Counted from the first letter of the stretch, positions 17,644-26,386 are shown. The stretch is DNA of 49,855 nt from Flavisolibacter longurius (GCA_014163555.1 JACJGO010000032.1:1-49855); one strand, 5' to 3'. Translations and numbers: made by a program. The notes: generated from the sequence alone by a model not told the origin.

Positions 17644-18690
17644 GTGTTGACATTTATCCTTCGCAAATTAGCGTACGGTCTGTTGGTGCTCATCGGCGTC
17701 GTCATCCTGGTGTTTGTCCTCTTCCAGGGTTTTGGCGATCCCTCGCGGCTGGTGATGGGACAAACTGGCGATGCCAAAACACAGGAAAATATCCGGCGTG
17801 AATTATACCTGGATCAACCCAAGTGGAAACAGTTTCTGTTTTATCTCAACGACATTTCACCGCTTTCTATTCATACAATAGAAGAAATTTCAGCAAAAGA
17901 ATTAAAAGGCGTTTTTATCGGTGGTGAAACAAAATTGGCCGTGAAGCTGCCATACCTGCGAAAGTCGTATCAAACCAAAAAGCCGGTTGGAGCGGTGTTG
18001 ATGGAAGCGTTACCCGGTACGCTGATGCTGGCGTTTGCAGCCATGGCCATTGCTGTCATCATTGGCATTCCGCTGGGTGTGCTGGCGGCTGTGAAGCAAA
18101 ATACTTGGATGGATACGTCAGCGGTTTTTGCCTCGATTGTAGGCATCTCGGCGCCCTCGTTTTTTATGGCCATTATCATGGCTTATTTGTTTGGATTTGT
18201 GTGGAGCGACTGGACAGGTTTACACATAACCGGAAGCTGGTTTGACATTGATTCGGAAGGAGCACGCCGCTTAACGCTTCAAAACCTGATTTTACCTGCA
18301 TTCACACTGGGCATCCGGCCCTTGGCGATCATCACTCAATTGACCCGCAGCGCCATGCTGGATGTGCTGGACCAGGATTATATCCGCACGGCGTATGCAA
18401 AAGGCTTAAGCCGCAGCACCGTTATCTGGAAACATGCGTTGCGCAATGCTTTAAACCCCGTGATTACGGCCATTACCGGTTGGTTTGCCGAACTGCTGGC
18501 CGGTGCGTTTTTTATCGAATGGATATTTGGATGGAAAGGCATTGGCAAAGTCACAGTCGATGCATTGGAAAAGCTGGACTTTCCTGTTGTGATGGGTTCT
18601 GTATTGGTTTCCGCTACTTTCTTTATCCTCGTGAATGTTTTGGCCGATGTTCTATATGGCGTAGTGGACCCTAGGGTTCGGGTGAAATAG
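17644..18690 (+). CDS. ABC transporter permease, OppB/DppB type
   Basis: A 348-residue inner-membrane permease: N-terminal membrane segment (10-32), then about 65 soluble residues, then the family core (GALPGTLMLAFAAMAIAVIIG onwards), five more membrane segments and the EAA loop region (RTAYAKGLSRSTVIWKHALRNALNP, near 245-270). It starts at GTG 17644 or the next codon, TTG 17647; no ATG fits. Oligopeptide or nickel uptake is the usual role of such permeases, as a heterodimer with a second permease. No partner permease, ATPase or binding protein lies nearby. Confidence 0.88.
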   Translation: MLTFILRKLAYGLLVLIGVVILVFVLFQGFGDPSRLVMGQTGDAKTQENIRRELYLDQPKWKQFLFYLNDISPLSIHTIEEISAKELKGVFIGGETKLAVKLPYLRKSYQTKKPVGAVLMEALPGTLMLAFAAMAIAVIIGIPLGVLAAVKQNTWMDTSAVFASIVGISAPSFFMAIIMAYLFGFVWSDWTGLHITGSWFDIDSEGARRLTLQNLILPAFTLGIRPLAIITQLTRSAMLDVLDQDYIRTAYAKGLSRSTVIWKHALRNALNPVITAITGWFAELLAGAFFIEWIFGWKGIGKVTVDALEKLDFPVVMGSVLVSATFFILVNVLADVLYGVVDPRVRVK

Positions 18691-18773
18691 TTTGCGCTTC
18701 TTTCAGGGTTGAAACACTGAAACAAATTAAAAAATATTCAACCTCAGCCAAAGGAATGTTAACCCGAATAGGC

Positions 18774-18781
18774 TATCTTTA
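18774..18781 (+). promoter_or_regulatory. -7-like element TATCTTTA before the CBS gene
   Basis: One-base variant of TAnnTTTG, 48 bases before the ATG at 18830. Confidence 0.3.
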
Positions 18782-18829
18782 GGAACAAGCCATAACCTTA
18801 CACCAATTTCCTAACATTAAAACTGTGCT

Positions 18830-19273
18830 ATGGAACAAGTAGCAGAACTTTTGACCCGCATGTATCCGCAGTTTAATACTGCTTCCGCTAACTGCCTTGT
18901 AAGCGATGCACTTTACCAGATGTGTTGCGAGAATGTAGATTACCTGATCATAATGGAGGACAACAAATTCATGGGCATTATAACCGACCATGATATTGCC
19001 TCCCGGATTCTGTTTGAAAACCGGCCTTTGAACCAGATTGAAGTACGAGAGTTTATGAACACCGCATTGCCGGTGGCTACTCCTGAAACTTCGTTGCAAC
19101 ATTGCATGAAACTGATGGAGCGTTACAATGTACGGCACCTGGCCATTTACGACCATTTTGATTTCAAAGGCGTGGTATCAAGTTATGAATTGATGCAGGA
19201 AGCGTTGAACAAACGCAGCGGGCTCTTTGAAGAAGATGAGCCGCCGCGGCAAGGATACCCTTGGAATTATTGA
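18830..19273 (+). CDS. Two-CBS-domain protein
   Basis: A 147-residue soluble protein with a Bateman pair of CBS domains (about 12-70 and 75-135); GIITDHDIASRI and DFKGVVSSYELMQ are the usual strand-helix signatures. CBS pairs bind adenine nucleotides or related ligands and regulate other domains; here nothing else is attached, so it is a stand-alone sensor. Its stop overlaps the stop of the leftward DUF721 gene by seven bases. Confidence 0.88.
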   Translation: MEQVAELLTRMYPQFNTASANCLVSDALYQMCCENVDYLIIMEDNKFMGIITDHDIASRILFENRPLNQIEVREFMNTALPVATPETSLQHCMKLMERYNVRHLAIYDHFDFKGVVSSYELMQEALNKRSGLFEEDEPPRQGYPWNY

Positions 19274-19548
19274 ATAACAATGTCCTCAATCACCTTTTCA
19301 CCCAAAGCTTCGTTTACACGAAGCTTTATTTTTTCCTTTTGATAGAGAAGTTCTTGTTTGAGGGGAGCAACGTTGGTGGTAATAAAAAGTGTTTTGTTGA
19401 TCACCTTAATTTTTTCGGTGTATTTGGCAATGGTCTTACCCATTACTTTTTCCCACACTTCTTCAATCTGGTAAGCTTGTATGGAACCTTTCAGACGGCT
19501 TTGCGCCAGGTAAAGCTTGATGGCATCGCCAATGGAGTATTGTCCCAT
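19267..19548 (-). CDS. DUF721 (DciA-like) protein
   Basis: A 93-residue protein with the DUF721 pattern (IEEVWEKVMGKTIAKYTEKI, then LFITTNVAPLKQELLYQKEKIKLRVNE). DUF721 includes DciA, the helicase operator of bacteria lacking DnaC/DnaI; Bacteroidota proteins are short versions and their role as helicase loaders is inference. TACCTTCA (19553-19560, read leftward), a variant -7 element, ends four bases before the ATG. Confidence 0.85.
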   Translation of the reverse strand: MGQYSIGDAIKLYLAQSRLKGSIQAYQIEEVWEKVMGKTIAKYTEKIKVINKTLFITTNVAPLKQELLYQKEKIKLRVNEALGEKVIEDIVIQ

Positions 19549-19573
19549 GCGGTGAAGGTAAGGAGAAGTTGGG

Positions 19574-19794
19574 AGTTTGGGGTTTGGGGTTAGGCGTTTG
19601 GGGTTGGCGTAAATAGTAGAAAAATCTTTTTCCTGCGAGTTCTTTTCAATAAACAGAAATGAATGAAATGATTCCCGCTAATGAAAAAGATGTCCTATCC
19701 GGAACGTATTCAACATAAGTTTTGCCTGTATTCGAGCAGTCACATCAACCTGAATAACCCCCAAAGCCAAACGCCAAACCCCAAACCCCAAACC
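19574..19794. repeat. Inverted heptad array B
   Basis: Left arm 19574-19609 and right arm 19759-19794 are inverted copies matching at 31 of 36 positions, 149 bases apart. In seven-base steps the left arm reads GTTTGGG, GTTTGGG, GTTAGGC, GTTTGGG, GTTGGCG; the right arm, on the other strand, reads GTTTGGG, GTTTGGG, GTTTGGC, GTTTGGC and then breaks phase. The right arm ends three bases beyond the redoxin stop, and the left arm begins 26 bases upstream of the DUF721 start. The region between has no coding sign. Confidence 0.75.
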
Positions 19795-19797
19795 TTG

Positions 19798-20397
19798 TTA
19801 CTTAACCCGCTTGATACCGCAACCAACCGAACGGGTTTTGGTAAGAGAAACATCTTTTCCGTTCAGCATTTCATCCATGGCCAGCCAAAGATGTTTGCGT
19901 TGTACACTGGATTCATTGGGATTGTCGTCAATAGCGCCATGATAAACCAGTTTGCCTTCTTTGTTGAACAGGAAATTTTCCGGTGTACGGGTGGCGCCAA
20001 AAGCATCCGCCAGTTTGTTGGCATCATCCACAACATAATACCAGTTGAATTGCTGCTCCTTAGCATATTCTTTCATGGCTTCAAACGAATCATCGCCATC
20101 CCGTTCGGCAGCGTTCGAATTGACCAGAATAACGCCAACATCATTTTTCATGGCATAGGCGGCAATATCGCGGGTACGCTGCTGGTTCTTTTTTACATAC
20201 GGGCAGGTGTTGCAACTAAACATCACCAGTACACCATTTTTCCTGACGGCATCTTTCAAGGAAACGTTTTTGCCACTAACATCTTTCATCTTCACATCGG
20301 CAAGAGGCATCGTAGCTCCAATGGGCAATTCGGCAGGCGGCGCAAACGATACAAGCACAATGAAGGCCAGGCTGCAAAGCAGGACTATTTTTTTCAT
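19798..20397 (-). CDS. Secreted redoxin (thioredoxin-like) protein
   Basis: A 199-residue AhpC/TSA-type redoxin with an N-terminal signal peptide (MKKIVLLCSLAFIVLVSFA). The redox centre is C62-N-T-C65 in VMFSCNTCPYVKKN; PENFLFNKEGKLVYHGAIDD is the usual cis-proline strand region. It should act in the periplasm as a thiol oxidoreductase or peroxidase-like protein; the exact partner is unknown. Related proteins are often annotated as alkyl hydroperoxide reductase. Its stop codon abuts the right arm of array B, which may shape its mRNA end. Confidence 0.88.
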   Translation of the reverse strand: MKKIVLLCSLAFIVLVSFAPPAELPIGATMPLADVKMKDVSGKNVSLKDAVRKNGVLVMFSCNTCPYVKKNQQRTRDIAAYAMKNDVGVILVNSNAAERDGDDSFEAMKEYAKEQQFNWYYVVDDANKLADAFGATRTPENFLFNKEGKLVYHGAIDDNPNESSVQRKHLWLAMDEMLNGKDVSLTKTRSVGCGIKRVK

Positions 20398-20497
20398 ATA
20401 AAAATCGTTTGGCTAAAGTTCCGTAAAATACCGTTTGTGCTATTGCCATTGGTGTAGCAAAACCCTTCTTTCATCAAACAATCCGGTGTCCCCCGCT

Positions 20498-21535
20498 TTA
20501 CCCACCTGTTTGTTTTGTGCTATCGGCACCGACCCGGCGCCGGTCTTCCTGCCAGTAGCCTCTTGCTTTTTGCAGGTGTTCGTCAAACGTGGTGCTGAAC
20601 AGGTGGCCGTTGAGCCGGCTGTTGGCAACAAAATAAAGGAACGGCGTTTGTGCCGGGTTCAGTACGGCATCGATCGTAACTTTTGATGGCGTGCTGATAG
20701 GGCCTGGCGGCAGTCCTTTGTTGCGATACGTATTGTAGGGTGAAGCGATTTGGAGAATCGGTCCGGCAATGCGTTTCAGGGCAAAATTGCGGGCGGCAAA
20801 TTTAAGTGTAGGATCAGCCTGCAGTGGCATTCCAATCTTCAGTCGGTTTAGATACACGCTGGCAATGGTATCTTTTTCTTTGTGATTGGTGGTTTCTTCT
20901 TCGATGATAGATGCTAGTATATACGTTTCTTTTGGCGACAGACCAATGGCTTTAGCCTTGGCTTCCCGCTCTTCACTCCAAAACTTCTGCGATTCGGCGG
21001 CCAGACGTTTGTACACGGCAGCAGGAGAGGTGGACCAAAGGAATGAATAGGTATCGGGAACCACATTCCACAAAACGGAAGCTGTGTCCGTTTGGTAGGT
21101 TTGCAGAGAGTCGGCGTTGTTTAAAAACGAAATCATCTGTAGTGAATCAAATTCAAATTTTGACCCCGTTAGCCGGGCAAAATCTTCTTTTGTCCGAAGC
21201 TTTGTGATGGTCAGATTTACGGGGTCCTGTGCCCCATTGCGCAGCTTACGAACAATGGACAACACGCTGCTTCCTTTTTGAATTTCGTACCGCCCGGGCC
21301 TGATTTTTTCCCAATAATCCAGCATGCCGGCTAGGAATGTAAATGCCGTGGTATTGGAAACAATGTTATTGGCTTCAAGGGAGTCCAGAACCGATGCTTT
21401 TGTTGCACCGGAAGATGGAATGTAGAGGGTTTCCGTTTTTGCTTTAAAGCCCGTTCCCGGACCAAGAAATACCCAGGCTGCAACAAGACCACCTACCAAC
21501 AGGATAATCAGAACAATCCAGACCAGTTTTTTCAT
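20498..21535 (-). CDS. mltG: Endolytic murein transglycosylase
   Basis: Cleaves nascent glycan strands and is thought to terminate their growth. The 345 residues consist of an N-terminal membrane anchor (5-25), a LysM-like small domain, and the YceG/MltG catalytic domain with the signature ASIIEEET (208-215) containing the catalytic glutamate, VYLNRLKIGMPLQADPTLKFA (227-247) and SPYNTYRNKGLPPGPISTP. Length is normal. It lies downstream of secG in the same direction but separated by a terminator. Confidence 0.95.
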   Translation of the reverse strand: MKKLVWIVLIILLVGGLVAAWVFLGPGTGFKAKTETLYIPSSGATKASVLDSLEANNIVSNTTAFTFLAGMLDYWEKIRPGRYEIQKGSSVLSIVRKLRNGAQDPVNLTITKLRTKEDFARLTGSKFEFDSLQMISFLNNADSLQTYQTDTASVLWNVVPDTYSFLWSTSPAAVYKRLAAESQKFWSEEREAKAKAIGLSPKETYILASIIEEETTNHKEKDTIASVYLNRLKIGMPLQADPTLKFAARNFALKRIAGPILQIASPYNTYRNKGLPPGPISTPSKVTIDAVLNPAQTPFLYFVANSRLNGHLFSTTFDEHLQKARGYWQEDRRRVGADSTKQTGG

Positions 21536-21550
21536 AACGCTTCAAAATAA

Positions 21551-21580
21551 CAAAAAACCCTGCCGGGAAAGCAGGGTTTG
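21551..21580 (-). terminator. Intrinsic terminator after secG
   Basis: Stem AAACCCTGC / GCAGGGTTT with a seven-base loop and, read leftward, a run of T. It closes the miaB-secG operon. Confidence 0.75.
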
Positions 21581-21604
21581 TAAAATATCGTTTTGTGGAA
21601 ATGG

Positions 21605-21940
21605 TTAGGGTTGCTGTGGAGCCGGGTTTACAGGCTGCGGAGCCGGTGCAGGAGCAGTTTGCTGCGTATTGGTAACACCGCTTCCCAGGTTGTCGGCACG
21701 GTTGATCGACTCACCGCCGGAAATGAAAAGTGTGGAAACAATACAAAGCACGGCAATCACTCCGGCAAAGATCCAGGTGCCTTTTTCCAGCACATCGTTG
21801 GTTTGTTTTACGCCCATAAACTGGTTGCTGAAGCCGGCAATGTTTCCTGCCAGGCCACCGCCTTTGGGGTTTTGCACCAACACAATCAGCGTCAATACGA
21901 CACAAGCCAGGATGATCAGAATGATAAATAAGGTGGTCAT
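21605..21940 (-). CDS. secG: Preprotein translocase subunit SecG
   Basis: Small accessory subunit of the SecYEG channel. The 111 residues have two membrane segments (3-24 and 52-72) with the cytoplasmic loop LVQNPKGGGLAGNIAGF typical of SecG, and an asparagine/proline/glutamine-rich tail (residues 85-111). The ATG overlaps the stop of the upstream acidic protein in the tetranucleotide ATGA, suggesting translational coupling. It is the last gene of the operon. Confidence 0.95.
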   Translation of the reverse strand: MTTLFIILIILACVVLTLIVLVQNPKGGGLAGNIAGFSNQFMGVKQTNDVLEKGTWIFAGVIAVLCIVSTLFISGGESINRADNLGSGVTNTQQTAPAPAPQPVNPAPQQP

Positions 21941-23007
21941 GATCCTTTTAGATTTTCAATTTTGGCAGCAAAATAAGCCTTTTTGGAGGGATTAAGCAAA
22001 CTTAATTTGTTATAGGTTTCTATAGCTTTTTGGTGAGCGCCTTGTTTGGCCCAAACCTCGGCCATGGCTTCGGTAACGATCTCGCTTTCCTCCACCGAGT
22101 GATTGGCCATGTTGGCCACGCTTTTTTCGGCGGTTGATTGCGGCGACTGTGCCATCTCGGCTGCCGGCAGACGTTTCATGACTTTCAACCACTCTGTAAA
22201 ACTCCGGAGTTGTTTCGAAAGTTTGTCTTTTGAAAAATCGTTTGCTGATACCTTAATGCCTTGCGAAGCGAAATAATCTACGGTATGATAAGGCTCGAAT
22301 AAGATGTCGCCACTTGCTGCAGGAGTTGTTGTTTCAGACTGCAAAACAGGAGAAGCATTGGTTTCAGGAGCAACGACTTCCAAATCGTTTGTTGTTGCCT
22401 GTGCTATCGTTTCGGTAGTTTCGTTTTCGGTAATGGGTTCCGGAACTGTTTCAACTTCTTCTTTTGTTGTCAATGTAACCGGAGGTTCCTCAGGTAACGG
22501 TTCTACTGGTAGCACATGCGGTTCGGCTGGTGCTTCAATTTCTTCCGAAAGAATATCCGGATCTGGAAAAACGGTAGTGGCTTCAGCTGGAGGAACATCT
22601 GCAGGTTCTTCTATACTTACGACAGCTGGTTCCTCTTCCTGTATTTCAGGTTCGATGGATGTGGGATTTATAACCGCTAAATCGGCATCAGGAGTTTCAG
22701 CAAATGAAGTTGTTGCCATTTCATTGCTGGCCTCTTTCTCTTCTGCAAACAAATCATCCATTGAATAATCATCCGCAGAAAGAAAATGATCAAACTGCAG
22801 CGGATCATGAAAATACAGAACAGCTTTCCGTTGTTGTGCGGCCGCATCCGGTGAGCCGGCAGCCTTTAGTTTTTCGAGCAATAAAAACTGGGCCGGTGCA
22901 AAAAAAGGGAACCGTTTGGTGATGTGCTGCAATTCTTCCAGGCTACATTCTTCTATGGAGGATTTGCCAAGCAGGTGCTGAGCCAATGCATGTATTCGTT
23001 CGCTCAT
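21937..23007 (-). CDS. Acidic protein with helical ends and a disordered middle
   Basis: A 356-residue protein of unknown function. Residues 1-75 are helical (LAQHLLGKSSIEECSLEELQHI, then a TPR-like stretch). Residues about 80-235 are strongly acidic and rich in Glu, Pro, Thr and Val, clearly low-complexity and probably disordered. Residues about 238-355 return to ordered sequence and end in a TPR-like pair of helices (EVWAKQGAHQKAIETYNKLSLLNP). No signal peptide is present, so it should be cytosolic. It lies between lptE and secG and is coupled to secG by ATGA overlap, hinting at an envelope-related job, which is inference only. Confidence 0.75.
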   Translation of the reverse strand: MSERIHALAQHLLGKSSIEECSLEELQHITKRFPFFAPAQFLLLEKLKAAGSPDAAAQQRKAVLYFHDPLQFDHFLSADDYSMDDLFAEEKEASNEMATTSFAETPDADLAVINPTSIEPEIQEEEPAVVSIEEPADVPPAEATTVFPDPDILSEEIEAPAEPHVLPVEPLPEEPPVTLTTKEEVETVPEPITENETTETIAQATTNDLEVVAPETNASPVLQSETTTPAASGDILFEPYHTVDYFASQGIKVSANDFSKDKLSKQLRSFTEWLKVMKRLPAAEMAQSPQSTAEKSVANMANHSVEESEIVTEAMAEVWAKQGAHQKAIETYNKLSLLNPSKKAYFAAKIENLKGS

Positions 23008-23024
23008 AGAAGGGGCAAGTTACA

Positions 23025-23573
23025 TTACCAATTGGAAAAAAGCCGGTTGAAAATTTCATCCGAAAGGTTGCGGATCATTTCTTCCAATAGTGATGCTTCT
23101 GCCGCCTGCAGTGATTGCTGCGCACTGAAATCAAAGCTTCGGCTGATGTCAAATTTTTCTTCCGGCCTGCCAAAGCGGGATAGCGAAATCTGCACACTGA
23201 CCGTTAAGCGGTTGACCGATGTTTGCTGCTGCCCGTTGTTGGTGGTTACACCTGTTGTGCTAACGGAGTACTGCGTGATCTGTCCCCGGATATTGTAGTC
23301 GGCGTTATCGTTATTGGTATTGGTAAGCCTTGTCTGGTTCTGCACCTTTGTGCGAAACCGCTCCGTTAAAGCCGGTGTGATCTGTGGGTTCACATAAGCA
23401 GCCCGGTTTTCGAAAGGTTCAATGCGTACTGTTTTGGCACTGTCCACCACATTTCCTTTTTCGTTGAAGCTGTAAATGCCGCAGGAGGAAATGGCTAACG
23501 TCAAAAGAAAAAAGCCAGCAAATGGTGCTGCCAATAGCAGCAACTTGTTCTTTTTTAAAAAGGTTTGAAACAT
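23025..23573 (-). CDS. lptE: LptE-type LPS assembly lipoprotein
   Basis: The outer-membrane lipoprotein that plugs the LptD barrel during lipopolysaccharide insertion. The 182 residues carry a signal peptide ending in lipobox ISSC (cysteine 31), followed by GIYSFNEKG, the TVRIEPFENRA strand and RFRTKVQNQTRL, the pattern of Bacteroidota LptE proteins; sequence conservation across the family is low, so the call rests on pattern and context. It lies 33 bp downstream of the sigma-54 activator gene in the same operon. Confidence 0.82.
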   Translation of the reverse strand: MFQTFLKKNKLLLLAAPFAGFFLLTLAISSCGIYSFNEKGNVVDSAKTVRIEPFENRAAYVNPQITPALTERFRTKVQNQTRLTNTNNDNADYNIRGQITQYSVSTTGVTTNNGQQQTSVNRLTVSVQISLSRFGRPEEKFDISRSFDFSAQQSLQAAEASLLEEMIRNLSDEIFNRLFSNW

Positions 23574-23606
23574 GGTGTTTGTATGATTTGCTCCTGACGT
23601 TTGTAT

Positions 23607-24848
23607 TTATTGATCGATGTCGTATTCTTTCAGTTTGCGGTACAAGGTGCGTTCGCTGATACCCAGGTCCATGGCCGCATCTTTCCGTTTGTTGCGATGC
23701 TTTTTCAGGGCTTTGATGATCAGCTCTTTTTCCTTGTCCATGATGTTGAGGCTTTCATCCACTTCTTCGTGGGCATGAATATCAGACGCATTATGCATGA
23801 TAACCGGTTGCGCCGCTACGGGCTGGTGGGAGGGCACCATCATCTGCCCGCCATCTACCCTTTGCAGGTCTTTTACACCATCCAAGAAGGAAGGATTTTG
23901 CGCTGCCACAGACGGGTTCTGCAACATTTCTAAAAACAGTTTCTTTAACTCGGTTACATCCCGCTTCATGTCAAAGAAAAGCTTGTACAGGATCTCCCGT
24001 TCGTTGTTGAATTCATGAGAATCCTGCCCCGCCGGATGTGCCAGCACCGGCAGGCGATTCATTTGTGTATGCTCGGGAAGAAAACGTCCAAGTTCTTTAA
24101 GAGAAACTTGCTTTTCCTTGGCGAGAACGGAAATCTGTTCGGCCAGGTTTTTCAGCTCCCGAACATTGCCGGGGAAGGGATAGTTCGTCAACATCACTCT
24201 GGCGTCTTCATCCAATTGCACCGGTGTGGTTTTGTACCGCTCGGCAAAATCCACCACAAACTTTCGAAACAAAACAAAAATGTCTTCCTTGCGGTCACGT
24301 AAAGACGGTACGCGAATAGGCACCGTATTCAACCGGTAATACAGGTCTTCCCTGAATTTACCATTCTGTACCAGTTGTAAAAGATCTTTGTTGGTGGCAG
24401 CTATCACCCGCACATCTGTTTTCTGCACCTTAGATGAACCCACGCGGATAAACTCGCCGCTTTCCAGTACCCGCAGCAGACGGGCCTGGGTACCCAACGG
24501 CATCTCTCCAATTTCATCCAGAAAGATGGTACCGCCATTGACGGTTTCAAAATAGCCTTTGCGACTGTCCACCGCTCCTGTAAAAGATCCTTTTTCATGA
24601 CCGAACAGTTCGGAGTCGATGGTGCCTTCGGGAATGGCGCCGCAGTTAACCGCAATAAATGCGTTGTGCTTTCGGGCAGAAAGCGAATGAATAATATGCG
24701 AAAAAGCCTCTTTTCCCACGCCGCTTTCGCCTGCAATGAGCACTGTCAGATCCGTATTGGCCACTTGCACGGCCACTTCCAATGCGTAGTTTAAAGCAGG
24801 GGAGTTTCCAATAATGCCAAACCTGTTTTTAATACTTTGTAAATCCAT
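23607..24848 (-). CDS. Sigma-54-dependent Fis-family transcriptional activator
   Basis: A 413-residue AAA+ activator of RpoN-dependent promoters. It begins directly with the AAA+ module: Walker A GESGVGKE (40-47), the sigma-54-contacting loop GSFTGA (87-92, serine for the usual alanine), Walker B GTIFLDEIGE (106-115). There is no N-terminal receiver, GAF or PAS domain. A linker of about 100 residues (roughly 265-365) precedes the C-terminal Fis-type helix-turn-helix (KDAAMDLGISERTLYRKLKEY). Lacking a sensor it is presumably controlled by level or by a partner. It follows miaB by 9 bp; the neighbours suggest envelope functions. Confidence 0.92.
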   Translation of the reverse strand: MDLQSIKNRFGIIGNSPALNYALEVAVQVANTDLTVLIAGESGVGKEAFSHIIHSLSARKHNAFIAVNCGAIPEGTIDSELFGHEKGSFTGAVDSRKGYFETVNGGTIFLDEIGEMPLGTQARLLRVLESGEFIRVGSSKVQKTDVRVIAATNKDLLQLVQNGKFREDLYYRLNTVPIRVPSLRDRKEDIFVLFRKFVVDFAERYKTTPVQLDEDARVMLTNYPFPGNVRELKNLAEQISVLAKEKQVSLKELGRFLPEHTQMNRLPVLAHPAGQDSHEFNNEREILYKLFFDMKRDVTELKKLFLEMLQNPSVAAQNPSFLDGVKDLQRVDGGQMMVPSHQPVAAQPVIMHNASDIHAHEEVDESLNIMDKEKELIIKALKKHRNKRKDAAMDLGISERTLYRKLKEYDIDQ

Positions 24849-24857
24849 TCTGTTGAT

Positions 24858-26276
24858 TTATACGATTTCGCCAAACAACGTTGCCTGCGAGCAGTCGTGA
24901 ATCTTTACGTTCACATAGTCGCCGGGCTTCAAGTCAAATGTTCCTTTGCTAAAAATCACCACCTTGTTCTGTGAATTCCGTCCCATCCAGGCTTCGTCGC
25001 TCCGGCGGGAATTTCCTTCTATCAATACCTTGAATGTTTTGCCAATGTCCTTTTTGTTGCTTTGCAGTGAAAGCCGGTTCTGGGTTTCCACAATCTCCTG
25101 CAATCTTCTTTTTTTCACCTCTTCAGGGATGTCGTCGGTATAACGGCGCTGGGCCAGTGTGCCGGGGCGTTCGCTGTAGAAGAACATATAGCTCATATCG
25201 TAACCGGCGTATTCCATCATACTCACGGTTTCTTTGTGCTCTTCTTCGGTTTCGGTACAGAAGCCGGCAATAATATCGGATGAAATGCCGCAGTCGGGCA
25301 TGATCTCTTTGATCCTGTCCACTTTGGCCATATACCATTCCCGGGTGTAATTGCGGTTCATCAGTTGCAATACACGGGTAGAACCGCTTTGCAGGGGCAG
25401 GTGAATGTATTTGCAGATGTTCTCGTACTTCGCCATAGTATAAAGCACATCATCTGTAATATCCTTCGGATGCGAAGTAGAGAAGCGAACCCGCAGATCC
25501 GGCGAGATAAGGGCCACCATTTCGAGCAGGTTGGCAAATGTTACCGTTGGCGCATCGTCGGATACAAAGTAATAGGAGTCTACGTTTTGGCCTAATAGGG
25601 TTACCTCCTTATAGCCTGCATCAAACAGTTCCTGGCATTCATGCAGGATACTGGCGGCATCACGACTGCGTTCCCGTCCGCGGGTAAAAGGCACCACGCA
25701 AAACGAACACATGTTGTTGCAACCCCGCATAATGCTTACAAAAGCAGTAATGCCATTGCTGTTCAGGCGAACCGGTGCAATGTCGGCGTAGGTTTCGTCA
25801 CGACTCAGCAGCACGTTCACTCCCTTCTGCCCACCGGTTGCCTCCGTAATCAACCCGGGAAGGGTACGGTACGCATCCGGCCCAACCACCAGGTCTACAA
25901 GCTTTTCTTCTTCCAGGAATTTTGCCTTCAGGCGTTCGGCCATGCAGCCCAAAACCCCAACCAGCGTGGCGGGCTTTGCTTTTTTCAGTTTTTTAAACTC
26001 CGTCAGCCGCTTCCGCACGGTTTGTTCAGCCTTTTCCCGGATGGAACAGGTATTCAGTAAGATCAGATCTGCCTCTTCGTAATTGCGGGTGGCACCGTAC
26101 CCTTCTTCGTAAAGAATGGAAGCAACAATCTCACTGTCGCTGAAGTTCATCTGGCAGCCGTAGCTTTCGATATAAAAGTGCCGTTTGTATTGGGATTGGT
26201 CGCCCTGGAAAGGAGAGTAGGCTTCTCCCTGGCGGGCTTCGTCCTGTTTTTTATCGATAAAAAGTTCCTGCATCAT
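24858..26276 (-). CDS. miaB: tRNA-2-methylthio-N6-dimethylallyladenosine synthase
   Basis: Radical-SAM methylthiotransferase that adds the 2-methylthio group to i6A37 of tRNAs. The 472 residues contain the N-terminal UPF0004 domain with cluster ligands C41, C77 and C111, the radical-SAM motif C186-x3-C190-x2-C193 ([17 protein letters not shown]), and a C-terminal TRAM domain. Length is normal, with about 30 extra N-terminal residues. It is the first gene of the leftward operon; the start at 26276 (two ATGs in a row) is supported by a -7 element 13 bp upstream. Confidence 0.96.
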   Translation of the reverse strand: MMQELFIDKKQDEARQGEAYSPFQGDQSQYKRHFYIESYGCQMNFSDSEIVASILYEEGYGATRNYEEADLILLNTCSIREKAEQTVRKRLTEFKKLKKAKPATLVGVLGCMAERLKAKFLEEEKLVDLVVGPDAYRTLPGLITEATGGQKGVNVLLSRDETYADIAPVRLNSNGITAFVSIMRGCNNMCSFCVVPFTRGRERSRDAASILHECQELFDAGYKEVTLLGQNVDSYYFVSDDAPTVTFANLLEMVALISPDLRVRFSTSHPKDITDDVLYTMAKYENICKYIHLPLQSGSTRVLQLMNRNYTREWYMAKVDRIKEIMPDCGISSDIIAGFCTETEEEHKETVSMMEYAGYDMSYMFFYSERPGTLAQRRYTDDIPEEVKKRRLQEIVETQNRLSLQSNKKDIGKTFKVLIEGNSRRSDEAWMGRNSQNKVVIFSKGTFDLKPGDYVNVKIHDCSQATLFGEIV

Positions 26277-26289
26277 AATAAGGTGGGGT

Positions 26290-26297
26290 CAAAGATA
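26290..26297 (-). promoter_or_regulatory. -7 element TATCTTTG before miaB
   Basis: Exact TAnnTTTG match read leftward, 13 bases before the ATG; likely promoter of the miaB-to-secG operon. Confidence 0.6.
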
Positions 26298-26356
26298 AAC
26301 AAATCGCCTCTTCGTGACAGGTTGTCAGCAGCATGGGGGTTTCTTTTTGCAATCCC

Positions 26357-26386
26357 TTTGCAGTTTGGGCTTTTGGATTATCTTTA
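26357..26386 (+). promoter_or_regulatory. Promoter of the 26.4-kb membrane protein gene
   Basis: TTTG at 26357-26360 and TATCTTTA at 26379-26386 are 18 bases apart, close to the Bacteroidota -33/-7 arrangement, with one mismatch in the -7 part. The ATG follows after 19 bases. Confidence 0.45.

Noticed and set aside
18701-18721. Weak hairpin TTTCAG / CTGAAA after the permease gene as a terminator
   Set aside because: Only six base pairs with a nine-base loop and no T-run follows.
22304-22768. A 154-codon serine/glycine-rich open frame antisense to the acidic protein
   Set aside because: It is the mirror of the Glu/Pro/Thr-rich low-complexity segment and has no independent coding sign.
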